From NCBI RefSeq assembly GCF_007655135.1, contig NC_045129.1, positions 28,459,122 through 28,523,121 of the forward strand: a stretch of 64,000 nt of DNA, read 5' to 3'. Each line of letters starts with the position of its first letter. The stretch's first letter is position 1. Positions 33,311-45,795 of the stretch are shown one piece after another. A program made the translations under genes and the position numbers. The stretch comes from Punica granatum. Its lineage: Eukaryota; Streptophyta; Magnoliopsida; Myrtales; Lythraceae. The notes below the pieces were generated by a model that ran no database searches, was not told the DNA's origin, and worked only from the letters and a program-made list of their open reading frames with translations.

Positions 33311-36030
33311 TTAAATCCGATCCGGGGCTGTCTCCTTAGGAACCTGTGCTGCAGTAAGGACTCGTAGGAGGGCTTCTCGGTGTGGCTCCGAACTTAATAG
33401 GAGAGCGAGTAGTGAAATATGAGCTGGAGACTTACCCATTTGTTCTACTACCTTGTACTCGCTCGCCTTGATCACTTTCATGAAAGCCTCGGCTTCTTCT
33501 TCGGTCACCTTCTTCTGCGAGATAGGCGGGGCTTCCAGAGCAGCTCCGGATGCAGCGGGAGCCTTGCCCTTGCCTGCGATCTCCGGGTTTGTGTACACCC
33601 GACCCGAGTTTGTCACGCCCATGACACTGAACTGCTGCTCAAGGTTCCCGACACTTCCTTCGTAGGTCCAGGGGACCTTGTTGTCCTGATACGGCTCACG
33701 AGCGAGGACTTCTATTATGAACGGGGCAGGCGCGGCACTAGACCCTGTGAACCCTACGGTGGCTTCCGCGGGGACATACTCGATTACAAATGGAGCAGGG
33801 CCCTCCTGTTGGCTCTCGTCCTCCCTCATAGTGCAAACACTGATCATATTGATGGTGGGCCCCGAGCTCGACCCATGATCAGGGAGAGGGTTAGCTTGCA
33901 CGTTCGGGGCCCTGATGGCATTGAACGAGATCTTCTTATCATTGATCAACTTCTGAACCTCTTCCCGCAATTTCCAACAGTTGTCGGTGGTGTGACCGAG
34001 AGCACTTGAGTGGTACTCACAGTGTAGACTCTGATCTTGGTTTGCCGGAACGAAACTGGGACCGGGAACCGTTGGTCGGATCATGTCGCCAGCTAATATT
34101 TGCCTGTATATGTGGGAGAGTGGGGTAGGCAAGGGCGTGAACTGTATACGCTGTCGGAATTGCGTCGTACCGCTCTGTTGGCTCTGCGTGGCTGGGGTTT
34201 GCTGTGCCGGCTGAGGAACTCTTGAAGCCGGGGGCCTATACTGTTGGGTCGAAACAGGGGGATAGTGGTGGACAATTTGTTACGGGACCGGCGGGGCTGA
34301 ATAGTAAACTGGTTGAGCGGGGTATTGAGGCTGATAGTGTACAGTCGGCGGAGCATATGCGGGAGTAGCAGGTGGCGCAGGTGTGAAATTCACCGAGTAC
34401 TGTTGAGATCCCGGATGCCTTAGATTAACTGCATTAACCAAAGCCTCCTTTCCCCTTCGGCCGTTAGTAGGGGCTGCTGCAGCCGCGGTCTTCCTCGAGG
34501 ACTCTCCTTCTCCTTCTTTGTCGGACCCTCTAACCTTTCGAGCTTGATGCCCAAGTCTACCTACTTCCCCGCTATAATCATCTCCGAAAAGGAGGACTTG
34601 TGGCTCATGAGATGGGAATAGTAGGCCCCTTTGAGTGTTCCGTGGAACATCTGTATCTGTTGCGCCTCGCAAATTGGGGGAAAATGCTTCGCTGCTTCTG
34701 AGCGCCAATCAGTGGCGTATTTCTCGAACTTTTGGCCTTCTGCCATTTCCATTGTGCTTAGCTCGAGGAAAGATCGCGGCGTCTCTATGTTGTACTGATA
34801 TTGTTCAACGAACTTCTTGGCCAGTTCGATCCAAGATGGGATGTCTTCCGCTTGGAGCGACATGAACCAGTTAAGGGCCGATTCCGATAGACTTTCTTGG
34901 AAAGTGGCGACAACGAACTGTTCATAGTCCCAGTACTGAAGCATCTTTGTATGATAGTGGCGAAGATGGTGCCGCGGGTCTTTGGTTCCATCATATTTCT
35001 CGAACTCCGGCATTTTGACTTTCAAGGGCAGCTGCATTCCCGGGAAGAGAGACGAATCCAAGTAGCTCGTGCTATGTCGAGGATCACTTGTTTGGAGGGC
35101 TCTAATAGTCTCTTCCATCTTCTTCATTCTCCTCTCCTGCTCAGTTTCCGTTTCAGGAAAGAAATTTGTGGGTGGAGCTCTAGGGGCCGCTTGAGTCGGC
35201 ATGCCCAGTTCAGAGAAAGTAATATTTATGGGAGGTGGAGCTTGGTAGGGGAGGCTGATATGGGGTTGTGGAGCTTGGTGAGGGAAAGGCTCAGTTGTGT
35301 GAGCAGGAACAGGGGCGTTCGATGTCGGGAAGCCCATCGGCGGAGGAGCAGTATAAACGGTAGCTGGAGCTGGCACGGACACAGGAGGTGGTGCGAACAT
35401 GATCGGATCCGGCGCGGGAATCGTGATGGGCGGAAGTGAGACGGTTGCTGGAATGGTGGACTGAGGATGGCCGAAGTCGACCGGGTGAATTGCCGGTGCA
35501 TGCTTCGGATGAAGAGCGGGCACTGGGATAATTGCTGGCGCGGGGGCGGCCGCTATGTCGCCCTCTGATGCATGGGTTGGCGGGACCCAAGGAGCGGGAT
35601 TGACAGTTGGCCCGCGTGCGAGAGGCGGGATGGAGCTCGAAGATGCGCCATTTGGCCCCCTGAGCAAGGCCATCATCTCGGCCATATTAGCGGCCATTAG
35701 GTCAACCGTGTTTTGAAGAGTTGTGACGTTTCCCTCGAGCGTGGCCATGCGAGTAGGATCATGGGCAAGCGGTGGTGCTTGAGTCGCCGACGACGGCACG
35801 TACTTCGATGGTGGCGGCGAGTGTCCAGGTGGTGGTGGTGCGTATCCCGGCGGTAGTGACATGCTTGTTGAAATCAGTTGTGGGAGATGGGCCGTGGGAG
35901 TCCCATGATGTGCTAGTGGCGTGCCTGTAGTGGTAAGTGGTGGTGGCGCGTTCATCGTGGGCCGTGGAGAATGAACTGGCGTCGGTGGTGTATTCCCCTC
36001 GAAGATAGTGAGTTGATTTTCCTCTGCCAT
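33311..36030 (-). pseudogene. Gag of the Ogre-type element
   Basis: The start is MAEENQLTIFEGNTPPTPVH. It continues with about 270 Pro/Ala/His-rich residues, then the gag core (MPEFEKYDGTKDPRHHLRHY, LSESALNWFMSLQ, QKFEKYATDWRSEAAKHFPP). After a frameshift around 34561-34700, the C-terminal part has a Gln/Pro-rich linker and a zinc-knuckle-like CEYHSSALGHTTDNCWKL. A stop lies at about 34281. Gag coats the packaged RNA; it is not functional here without frame repair. Confidence 0.85.
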
Positions 36031-36349
36031 TCTTAATTGGAAGCGTGTGGGATACCGGTGGGGCGCCGCCAGTTGTTAATACCTGGATTCCATAAGTGTG
36101 TGAGTTTCGATGCAAGAATATTCTCTTTAAAATAAACATACAAAGTAATGAAAAGAGAGGGGATTCATGAGATGCATGAATTTTTAAAAACTAATGCTGT
36201 CATTCGTATTAACTCCGAATGGTTCAAAGTGCAATACAAATTTTAAAAAGATAGCCCTAAGTCGATCTTCCAACACGCTCGGGGTGCAAGCGACCGTCGC
36301 CATGGAAAGCGCCAGTTTCAGGTGAGGGCCTAGTAGAGGTATCTATCCT

Positions 36350-37438
36350 AGGATGTGCGTGGACCTCCACGGGCCCTCTTTCTGGACCTATCCAAGGCAG
36401 CATTCGCTTGCGCCAACTCCTGATCACGCCTCTGCAGTTGGGCGCGGGCCTGGGCAAGCTCCTTCTGTAGTTGGTGCTGATCGCCAAGCTGCTCATTCTT
36501 CTCGGCGACCTCCTGGCGGAGGCGGACCCTTTCAGCCCTCAGATTGGCGAGCTCGGCTTGGATGGCCATGTCCGGTACCGGTGCCCCGGATGATGTGCTA
36601 CTCTCGACCGGAGGAGAGTCTGTGAAATCATCATTCTCTGATGGACCCCATCGATAAAAGCGGAGGATATATTCCTCTGTGGCTTGAAAGTCCCGTTCAT
36701 TTTAGGTCGGGTGCTCGGGGAAGTAAGGATGCTCGATGACCACAAGGATGCTCGATGACCGTAGTCTGCCACGCGGTCATAACCCGTTCGATTTCACTTA
36801 AGCGATCTATGGACGTCTGGTCCTCCCGCCAGGTGTGTTCGAACTTGGTTCGCGCCGTACCTTTGGGAACCGTCTGTAAGCCACCTGACTGCCTCACTAC
36901 TCGCGCCGGAAAATAGGTGGTGGACCCCGCATGGCTCACGAGTGGTACTCCGTTAAAATCAAGACATTTAAGGGTCATGGGTCCGGGTGGCATCCACGCG
37001 GCGCGCTCTTATTTCAATGAAACGGAGGAGTTTCGCGGTGACTATCTCTGTGCCACCGGAATATGCAAGTTCGGCTTGTAGCTGAGACCTATGCACCCCG
37101 AGTAGGCGCGATACCAAAACAAGTCGGGTGGTATGGAAGTTAGGTTCCACAATGCCGTGGGTGGCTGCAATTCTTCCGACGAGAGTACGATATTTCTCGA
37201 TGGTAGGTGTGAGCTCGGTACCTTGGATGTTGAAGACGGCGTGGATTGGGTCCCAAAACGTCACTGCTGCTCCCAAGAAGTTCCAATCCACTCGGCAGAT
37301 GGCTAGCATTTGTATATCCCCAACAAAGGTCTTGATGTAATCGCGGTCGACTTGGCGTAGATAAGCCCAGATATGACTGATTTCCTCGAGTGGTGGCGTG
37401 ACCCTGTCGAGGTGTGGAAAGGAGACCGAGCGCGCCAT
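36350..37438 (-). pseudogene. ORF1 upstream of gag, Ogre-type (DUF7745-like)
   Basis: The start is MARSVSFPHLDRVTPPLEEI, with DRDYIKTFVGDIQMLAICRV, TFWDPIHAVFNIQGTELTPT and IEKYRTLVGRI following, which resembles the DUF7745 proteins found beside plant gypsy elements. After frame changes near 36970 and 36730, the C-terminus is a coiled coil rich in Leu, Gln and Glu (about 36570-36350, LANLRAERVRLRQEVAEKNE). A separate ORF before gag is an established Ogre trait; its function is unknown. The family name is from memory and moderately sure. Confidence 0.75.
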
Positions 37439-37982
37439 CTCTTACCAAGATGAAAGGAAAACCGATTTAGGACTAGTTAATACAAATGACACCTAATTTT
37501 GAAATTAGATGATGCATGGGTACAGAAAATAAATGCCCACGGCTTAATGTATACAGTGTACATCTCTCTCAAAAACAGAAAAGGACTCAAATGGCGCGCA
37601 GGCTGACTCGATGAACTGTTATTGAAGTCGGGTTGGAAGATGGTATGGAGCTCCTGCAGTATGCATGGTTTCGGCACTACAATGACCGTGCTACCTAGGG
37701 ATGGGGGCCCCCGACTCAAGGGTGTCAATTCCTTGAAATCGAGCGGCATTCTTTTCAGGGCCTAAGCGAAAGTCGAACTGCGCGCCGTACCCCTACTTCG
37801 AACTCCTATCTAGCCTATGCTCTTATTAGTGGGACGCGACCCATAGGTACCTAGAAGCTAGTATGATATACAATGCGTGTGCGAGAAATAAAAGTGCGTA
37901 AAGTAGATAAGCGACAAATTGTGGAAAGCGATAAATAAACAAGAAAACAAAGCAAGCGAGAATGAGCCCGAACCCTCTAAGT

Positions 37983-38001
37983 GTCTCCAACGGAGTCGCC
38001 A
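37983..38001 (-). other. Primer-binding site, tRNA-Arg type
   Basis: On the minus strand TGGCGACTCCGTTGGAGAC begins three bases inside the 5' LTR border. It resembles the Ogre primer site TGGCGACTCCGCTGGGGA, which is complementary to the 3' end of a plant tRNA-Arg. Two to three bases differ from that reference. Confidence 0.75.
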
Positions 38002-38004
38002 AGC

Positions 38005-41000
38005 TGTGCGCACCCAAATTTCATCTCGTCGGGGCACGCATATGCGCGCCTAATTGCAACGCAGCTTGGGAGTGTCCACCTTCCCGGGGACGCGCGACGG
38101 ACGCACGTGAGAAGAAGTCGCCACTACCTGTTTATGACCCGGAGGTCAAGGGCCGGTGAGTCGCCCGGGTCTAGGGGTATGGATACACCTAGTATGCTAA
38201 GGCAATGGTCTTGTACAGAACCGAAAATTCCGAATTCGGGGGTTCTATTACGCGTGGGCCTATATCCCACACGCCCTTTCGGTACTCTACCTTGCTAGGC
38301 TTGCCATTTTATTTATTTACCGCATGATTAAGTGCTGCTCATCTTACGCGTTTTGACACCGTAAATTCGAAGAAACACTCCGACCGTTTGCTCTCCGACC
38401 GAGATTCTTATATGAATAAACGTACAACATAAATCCTTACATTGTCCTCTCAAATAAATAAAATACAAATTACAACAATTGAATCCCAGTCGGTTCGCGT
38501 TCGGTCATTATTTCACTCGTGCTCACCGTGTGGTTTGAAAAGACTGAAATTGAAATTAAGGTGCGCACTCGGTGTTTAGGGGATTAGATCCCATAATCTA
38601 AGATTGGGGCGTTGGACCCCATGTGAATCGTATCCTAAAGGATCGGGCTCGACCCGCATAACAAATAAGTGCAACAATGCAACAGGTAAGCGCAAATAAA
38701 CAAACAATGAGATTTTGTTATTGCCGAATTTACATGAGTTAATCAATTATTATCCGGAGTATCTTGGCATACAAATCCTACCCTAAAACAAACAAACTGG
38801 ATGATAGATAGGGTATGTAGCATTCGACATCATTTAACGGACTCGACAGACATGATGTTCATAGTCAAGTCTCGAATGAGTGGGTTATTTTTAGATTATT
38901 TTGCATCGTGACAATATGACTTTTACAAATTAAGAGTATTTTCACCTAAAACCCAAAACCTAACCCTCTATTTGACTATTACCCGTATTTGATTTAAGCC
39001 GAGTTTGAAATTAATCCGTTTTTCCATGTTTTAACCCGTTCTAAACACAAACCTACACTAGAGTGACGGCAGGACAAGAACCGATAATCATGCCCTTGAA
39101 TCGGTAAATATGTGTGTGCATGAAAATCAATATTACGTTGTATGTATCTCAGTGCTTTTGAAATTGTGAATTTTGAAAAGGGCTTGACTAACAGTTCTTG
39201 AACTGTCGATGCGATTACAGATTATTAATCAGTTCGTACAATTCATTTAAAGAGTCAAGTGATTTAGTTTAGCCAAATTTAACGTCCCGATTACCCCGTA
39301 TGTAGAATTTTAGGTTAATTAGAAATTTGCCGAATGTTTTGGTCTACGGATTTCGAGTCGTCGAGATAGCCATTAGTTGACCGTCCGATAAACTCTAATT
39401 TCCGACATGGTCACGTTGTATACATATAATTACAAAAATAAAATATTTAAATGGGGCACATACATTGTCGGTGGGTGATCCAAGTAGGAAAGGGTCGGAT
39501 ATTTTTAGAAAATGTCCAGGGGACTGAATTGAACGATTTTAAAAGAGCAGGGACTGATTTGAAAATTCGGATGAAGTTTCGGGGACCGATTTGAAAATTC
39601 TGAAAAAATTGGGGACTATGTAAAACTTACTGAAAATATCCCAGGATTTGTTTGAAATGAATTTGAAAATCTGGACTGATCTGGAAACAAAAAATGGCCC
39701 CAGGACTAAACTGAAACAGCTTGGAAAGTTCCTTGGGATGCTTGAAAAATTCTGGGAATTCTAGGACTGATTGGAAAATAGTAAAATGACTAGGACTTGA
39801 TTGAAAAGAAATTTTGAAATTCGGGGCAAATCTGAAAAGGTGAAAAATGGCCCCGGGACTAAACTGAAACAACTTGGAAAGTTCTTTGGGATGCTTGAAA
39901 AATTCTGAAAAATCCAAGGACTGATTGGAAAATAGTAAAATAACCGGGACTTGATTGAAAATAATTTTAGAGTTCAGGGTAGATCTGAAAAAGGTGAAAC
40001 GTGGCCCCAGGATTAAACTGAAACAACTTGAAAAGTTCTTTGGGATGCTTGAAAAATTCTGAAAAATTTAAAGACTGATTGGAAAATAGTAAAATGACCG
40101 GGACGTGATTGAAAATAATTTTTAGAGTTCGGGGCAGATCTGAAAAAGGTGAAATGCGCCCTCTGGACTAAACTGAAACAACTTGGAAAGTTATTTGGGA
40201 TGGTTGAAAAATTCTGAAAAATCCAAGGACTGATTGGAAAATAGTAAAATGACCGGGACTTGATTGAAATTAATTTTTAGAGTTCGGGGTAGATCTAAAA
40301 AAAGTAAAATGCTCCCTCTGGACTGAAATGTGACAAAACGGAAAGTTCGTAAAATCGAGTTCGGGACAAATCCGATCGCCCACACGACCCAAGAAAACTC
40401 ATTTCACATTATATCCATCAAGCAAGCATTAATATTCTGGAAAGAAGCCCTAATCATGCTACTAAGTCGAGAATTTTCCTAGTCCGAAAAGTTGAGGGGC
40501 TTCTCTGTAAAATAAAAAAAGTCGGACAATCGGGTCGGATCGGATCGGCTAGCCCGCCCGAAGGAGAAACCGCCCGGAAGAGCGCTGGGCCGGATTGGGC
40601 GCGTTGGGCCAAATGGACTTGGGCTGGGCCTGCGAAGAAAGAGAAATGGGCCGAGGCCCGTTAGCCGGCGGGCGTCGGGATCGCCGGGAGCGGCGGCGAC
40701 GACTCTGCGGGCGGCGGTTCTGGCCCTTGGACACCGCGACTACGGCACGAGAGGGTGCGGGAGATAGCTCTGGGCGCCGCCGATGCTTCACCGTGGTCGA
40801 TCGGGACCTCACCGGCTCTTAATTAGTCAGAATCGGGGGGAAAAGCCGCGGTTTTCCGGCGAAAGTTCCGAGTTCCCCGATTTCAAAATTCGCCAAATCG
40901 AGAGCCAATTTTCTGTTTTTCTTTGCTGGGTTTTGTCCGTGCTCCTCCAAATTGTATTTCTCTTCATTTAATTGTAATTCAATCTTCTTTACCGTTAAGA

Positions 41001-41288
41001 TTTCGACCGATTTGGCGAAAAACCGCGGAAATCCGCGATATTGGGGATCCTGGGCCGGCGGGGTCTCGGGCAGCCGGCGAGCGCTGCTCGGCCTTGCCCG
41101 GCCTGCCCGAATCAATTTTTTTTTTTTAAGGAAAAGGCCGGTGGGTCACGGGCAGCCGGTCAACGCTGCCCGGCCTGCCCGGTTCACCTAACTTCTTCTT
41201 TTTTTTTTCTTTTTTTTTAAAGAAAAGGTAATAAATTGGGAAATGACAATTTTGCCCCGTCCCGATGGACCGAAATTAGGTGCTGACA
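38005..41288 (-). repeat. 5' LTR of the Ogre-type element
   Basis: On the minus strand it begins TGTCAGCACC at 41288 and ends GGGTGCGCACA at 38005. It corresponds base by base over almost its whole length to 23396-26677. The ~155-bp tandem block lies at 39690-40320. The promoter that would drive the element is expected here; no TATA box could be fixed with confidence. Confidence 0.92.
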
Positions 41289-41293
41289 ACTCT
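41289..41293. repeat. Target-site duplication ACTCT, right copy
   Basis: Exact partner of 23391-23395. Confidence 0.93.
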
Positions 41294-42045
41294 ATCAATT
41301 ACAAACATACTAGCATACTCTCATTAATTTCCCTTAGCTTAGCAGTGCTGCTAGTCCCTTTAAGGCTCTCAACTCTCTTAGGCATTGTTTGAATTGTGGG
41401 GTTTGGAAGGGTCAGGTGGGGTCAGGTGGGGTGGGGTTTGATGGGATAAGAAAGGACCAGAAAATTCATGTTTAGAAAGCACAAATCGAAAAAACCTAAC
41501 TATGTTCAATAACCCAAACCTTTTGATTTGAATAGCAAGCACATTTAGCTCCACATGAATCCACGTCAAGATACTCCATAAGGCTTCACGACATCTACAA
41601 GGCTCCACAAGAATCTTCACCTTTCACAAAGGAGACAACAACATAAAGACATAGGTGGTCCTAGTTCGATATTCTTTTGGATTTTTAAAATAGATAGAAC
41701 AATCTAATTTCGAAATTGTCTGAATTTAGTGAATATGTAGACGTGGAGGAAAAAGAAATGAGAAACTTAATTAAACAATAATGATAACATAAGTATAAAA
41801 AGGCAAAAGTGTATATGAAATTTTAAAAATAGTGATTAAATAATTACAACATATAAGGGAAAAAATTATATATATGTATATATTTGTTAGAGATCTATCT
41901 AATTTTATAAGATATAAAATATTAATTTTTGATGTATAAATATACCATATCTATTTTTATTACACATAAAATTGCCACTATATTCATTTATAAATAAAAT
42001 ATAATTCAAACTAATTCCTCTTGAGAAGCATACTTGATTGTAGAA
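41294..42045. other. AT-rich intergenic DNA; the first ~50 bp continue the MULE remnant
   Basis: 41294-41345 rejoins in frame with 23390 on the minus strand when the retrotransposon is removed. The rest has short GT-rich repeats (ggtcaggtggggtcaggtggggtgg read in pieces near 41408-41435) and AT-rich DNA without genes. Confidence 0.4.
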
Positions 42046-42048
42046 GAA

Positions 42049-42384
42049 AATGACCTAAATTACATGGAACGATGATAAAAAAAGACACAAATGCAAAATA
42101 AATTAATAAAGTTTAGCAGGAAAAAATTTCAATAGGATAGACGTGGTGGTTATAGGGTGGGATTTCTTTGGTGAAAATTCAAGTTCGACTCAATCTAAAA
42201 ACTGTATATGATAATACTCATATTGAGAACCCTACACGATTTGTGTTACCCATGTAATCTAAAAACTATATACGATAATACTCCCCATTGAATATCCTAC
42301 ACGATTTGCGAATTGACCTGTCACAAGAGTTTACAGGCTATCCCCATAGACGATGGGAATGGGCGAAATCCTGGCTCTTCATTC

Positions 42385-42421
<37 letters not shown>

Positions 42422-42985
42422 TACACTAATAATTTTGAAAGAAAAATAAAGGGTGATGTGGCAAGCTAAGCTTGCATGGACCTGTTTAAGAGTATAAAAA
42501 AATACATATATATAATATAATGTAAGAAAATGATATAAAGTACATGGAATGATGATAAAAAATTCAAATACAAAACAAATTAATAAAAGTTTAGCAGGAA
42601 AAAAATTCGATAGGATAGACACGGTGGTTAAAGAGTGGGATTTCTTCGGTCAAAATTCAAGTTCGAATCAATCTACAACCTAAATATGACAATACTCTTA
42701 TTGAGAACCATGTACGATTTGCGTGACCCGTGTGATCCAAAAACTATATTCGATAATACTCCCCATTTTGAAATCCCACACGATTTGCGAACGACCTGTC
42801 ACAAGAGTTTGTAGGATATCCCCATAGGCGATGGCAATGGATGATATCCGAGCACTTTATTTTATGATATATATATATATATATATATATATGGTACACT
42901 AGTAATTTTGAAAGATAAAAGAAGGAAAAAGAAGAGGGGGTGATGTGGCAACCTAAGCTTGCACAAACCCATTTTAGAGTATACT
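42049..42985. repeat. Direct tandem duplication of a ~480-bp unit ending in (AT)n
   Basis: Unit 1 (about 42049-42515) and unit 2 (about 42527-42985) share the same order of blocks: tacatggaacgatgataaaa, aattaataaagtttagcagg, gacgtggtggtta, gatttctttggt, tctaaaaactatatacgata, cacgatttgcgaa, gacctgtcacaagagttt, then an (AT)n tract (42388-42419; 42866-42892) and ggtacactaataattttgaa. Divergence is about 15 percent by eye. Confidence 0.85.
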
Positions 42986-43365
42986 AGGTAGCAATTCCAT
43001 GCAGTGCCGCAGGTCAAATAATTTTTCTTTTATTTTTAATTTGATTTTTCAATAATGTAATTAGATATCATGACCACAACATAATGGGCCTTAAGTAGCC
43101 CACTAGTTTTAAGTAAACAATTTTTTTTTGCATAAGTAAATGCACAAAATTTACTCTCAATATAATTCCTATTCAATAAAAGCATCTCTTCGTTATAGCC
43201 AAGTCAACCAAGCAAGAATTAGTATCAATCAACAAATTAGCTTAAACTTATGTCAACCGACAAAATGATATTTCTAAAATCATAAATAAAAAGATACTAC
43301 TTAAATTGGTAATGCATTAAATAGGCCTTACCTACGTGTGTTGATTTTAGGTAATTTGGTGCTGT

Positions 43366-44190
43366 GATTGGAGAGAGATTTTTCCCTTAGTGAATCGACC
43401 CTATTCAGAACTATATTAATCGGATTCGTTCGACTTTCAAATATTAGGTGGTGTTGCTCAAAAACAAGTTTGTATACTTACATTAAATAATAAATAAAAA
43501 ATGATTTGAAAAAAAACATGGTGGGATCTCTGTGCGTGAAATAAAGTTTTTAAAAAATAAGGATTGATCCCGCTCGATCTTAAATTAATCAGGTTCGTAG
43601 GACAATCGAATATCAAGTGGTTTCCGAAACGAAAGTTTATATACATACATTAAAAGAATTAAAAAATTGGAAAATAGTCAAAAAAAATTTAAAAAGAAAA
43701 AAGAAAGAGGGGGTAGGGTCCCGCGTGTGGGAAATCCACTCAACTCGCCCTAGGTGGTGACGAACAAGAATAAGTTCTTTATGTATTGGAGATAGATTTT
43801 TCCCTTAGTGAATCGACCCCGCTCAAACCTATATTAATCGGATTCATTGGACTTTTGAATATTAGGTAGTGTTGCTAAAAAATAAAGTTTGTATACTTAC
43901 ATTAAATAATATATAAAAAATGAAAATAAAAAAATGGTGGGATTGGTGGGATCCCATGTATGTAATAAACTTTTTAAAAAATAAGGATCGACTCGCTCGA
44001 ATCTAAATTAATTGGGTTCGTAGGAAATTCATATATCAAGTGGTGTCTCAAATGAAAGTTTGTATACGTACTTTAAAAAAAATACAAAATTTAAAATAAA
44101 AAATTTAAAAATTTAAAAAAAAAATGGAAAGACTCGGTGGGGTTCCGTAGGTGGGGAAATCCACCCCACTCGCCACCTTGTGGCGATGGA
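43366..44190. repeat. Nested tandem repeats (~425 bp unit, each of two ~200-bp halves)
   Basis: The block gatttttcccttagtgaatc with atattaatcggattc and agtttgtatacttacatta occurs at 43376 and 43794. Inside each unit a related half-unit (aaggattgatcccgctcgat, agtttatatacatacatta and its partner) follows at about 43557 and 43983. Each unit ends gtggg(g)aaatccac with actcgcc. The pattern indicates two rounds of duplication. Confidence 0.8.
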
Positions 44191-44842
44191 CCTAGAATCA
44201 TTTCTTTATGTAATGTAATATATATATATATATAATATAATATAATATTAATTTTAAGATCTCAAAAATATATCTTCTTTATAGTACCTTCTCTAGTCGA
44301 CATTATTTGATATTTATTCTTCATATTTTGATATTCAAAATCAAATTTTTGAGGATGACAATGATCCTTCTTTACATACAACAAAACAATGTGTGCATCA
44401 CAACTATTAATTATTATAATTCAATAAAATAATTATTTTAGCATTTTTATAAAGTCTAAATAGATACCATAAACATAGATAGATTTTTTTCAATGCTCGG
44501 AACTCAAGAAAAAATTAGAAAACAAAAAATAATATATGATGAAAATGAGAGTAGGTAAGAGGATTTTATGGGATTGGATTTTATGGGATTGTATTGGTGT
44601 TAAGAGGTAAAAAGGAAAACCATAAATTTATTTGTAGTACAGAAAATTTAGAGGGATATTTTTTAAAATATTTTCATATTCATTTTAAGTTTTTGGGTGT
44701 GAGAGTAATGAAAAATTTTCTTCCACATTAGAATTCATACATGCTTTGTACTTTGTACGGAGAAACTTATTAAAATTAAAAATACATAGTTGAGAGTTAT
44801 TTTTCCACCGTATAACTAAAATAGACTACTATATATATGACA
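44191..44842. other. AT-rich intergenic DNA
   Basis: A short (AT)n microsatellite near 44217-44240. No gene seen. Confidence 0.4.
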
Positions 44843-45095
44843 TTGCGTGGCACTTAAAAACTGCCGCTAGATCTTCCAAAATTGCCGCAATATGCAATTA
44901 CAGCAGTTTTGGAGGGTGCCGGCAAGTTTACTGTCGAGAAATGTCAATGGTGGCATATTTATGCGGCAGTTCATTTTTCAACATGAGATGCTATATTTGG
45001 CAACGGATTTTGCTACAGTTCTTGACTGTCGCAAACTATCTATAGTGGCAGATCTAATACTTCTCGTGGCAGTTCCTAGCTAACTGCCGCCTATG
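44843..45095. mobile_element. CACTA-like terminal region with ACTGCCGC subterminal repeats
   Basis: The segment starts CACTTAAAAACTGCCGC and contains repeated short motifs in both orientations: actgccgc (44861), attgccgcaa (44881), cggcagtt (44973), ctgtcgca, gtggcag, aactgccgcc (45081). Clusters of short subterminal repeats in direct and inverted order next to a CACT(A) start are characteristic of CACTA transposon ends. The other end was not found, so this is a terminal fragment or MITE-like derivative. Confidence 0.5.
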
Positions 45096-45446
45096 ATAAA
45101 TGAGCCATGAAATTAGAATTGCCGAGATGCTCTCCTTCCATGTAACATTTCACACAAATTAACGTGTTCAATCAAGATTTGCGAAGATGCCCTTTAATAT
45201 CATCTTCATAGATGTACTTGCCATAAAACAAAAATATAGTAAAATGTTAACCTGTTTTTAAAATATCCATTATATATGCTAGTGATCGCCATCCCATTCT
45301 TCCTTACATAATTCCTTACTAGTTTTAACTGCTCATCCAAAAAGACCATGGAGCATAATTTAAGCAAAGCTAATGCAACCTATACCCCGGGCAAAGAAAC
45401 TTCTCATGTGCATCATTAAAAGGGCTAAGAATTATTGTTGTAAACA
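45096..45446. other. Intergenic, nothing recognised
   Basis: AT-rich, no gene. It may be interior sequence of the CACTA-like element preceding the LINE insertion. Confidence 0.35.
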
Positions 45447-45795
45447 CAACCCTCGAATATTTTTTTTTTGGATAAATGATGGTGCATTAAAACCCTGAAG
45501 GTTCACGTTACATTTATCCAAGGAAATGCTCATTAGAGCAAAGAAAAAAAACCTACCACATATAGACAAGGACAGAAACCACAGAACCATATACATATCA
45601 AAATTGGAAAGGTGATCTATAAGGGTTGTGAGGAAACTTCAGCAGCAGCTTGGGAATCGTCATAAGCCTTCCTTTCAAGTCCGCAAAAATTCTATTGGAC
45701 TATATCATTAGGCTTTTGGGCATTCCTCTCAAAGATTCGCACATTCCTCTCCCTTCAAATTCTATAAATATAGCAAGTCCAACTTAACTTGAGGA

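Larger units (their letters stand above)
23396..41288 (-). mobile_element. Ogre/Tat-lineage Ty3-type LTR retrotransposon, full-length, 17.9 kb
   Basis: The element has two LTRs of about 3.28 kb that start and end TG...CA, a perfect ACTCT target duplication, and a tRNA-Arg-type primer site next to the right (5') LTR. Between the LTRs on the minus strand lie ORF1, gag, protease plus G-patch, an intron, RT, RNase H, a second RNase H, integrase, a 2-kb 3' UTR with tandem repeats, and a polypurine tract. An extra ORF before gag, an intron between protease and RT, a second RNase H and a repeat-rich 3' UTR are known hallmarks of Ogre elements in the Tat lineage. The LTRs are very alike by eye, so insertion is fairly recent, yet stops and frameshifts break the reading frames. 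Confidence 0.93.

Noticed and set aside
42338..42622. 94-codon minus-strand ORF near the AT microsatellite
   Set aside because: Runs through the (AT)n tract and the duplicated unit; hydrophobic by composition, no support.
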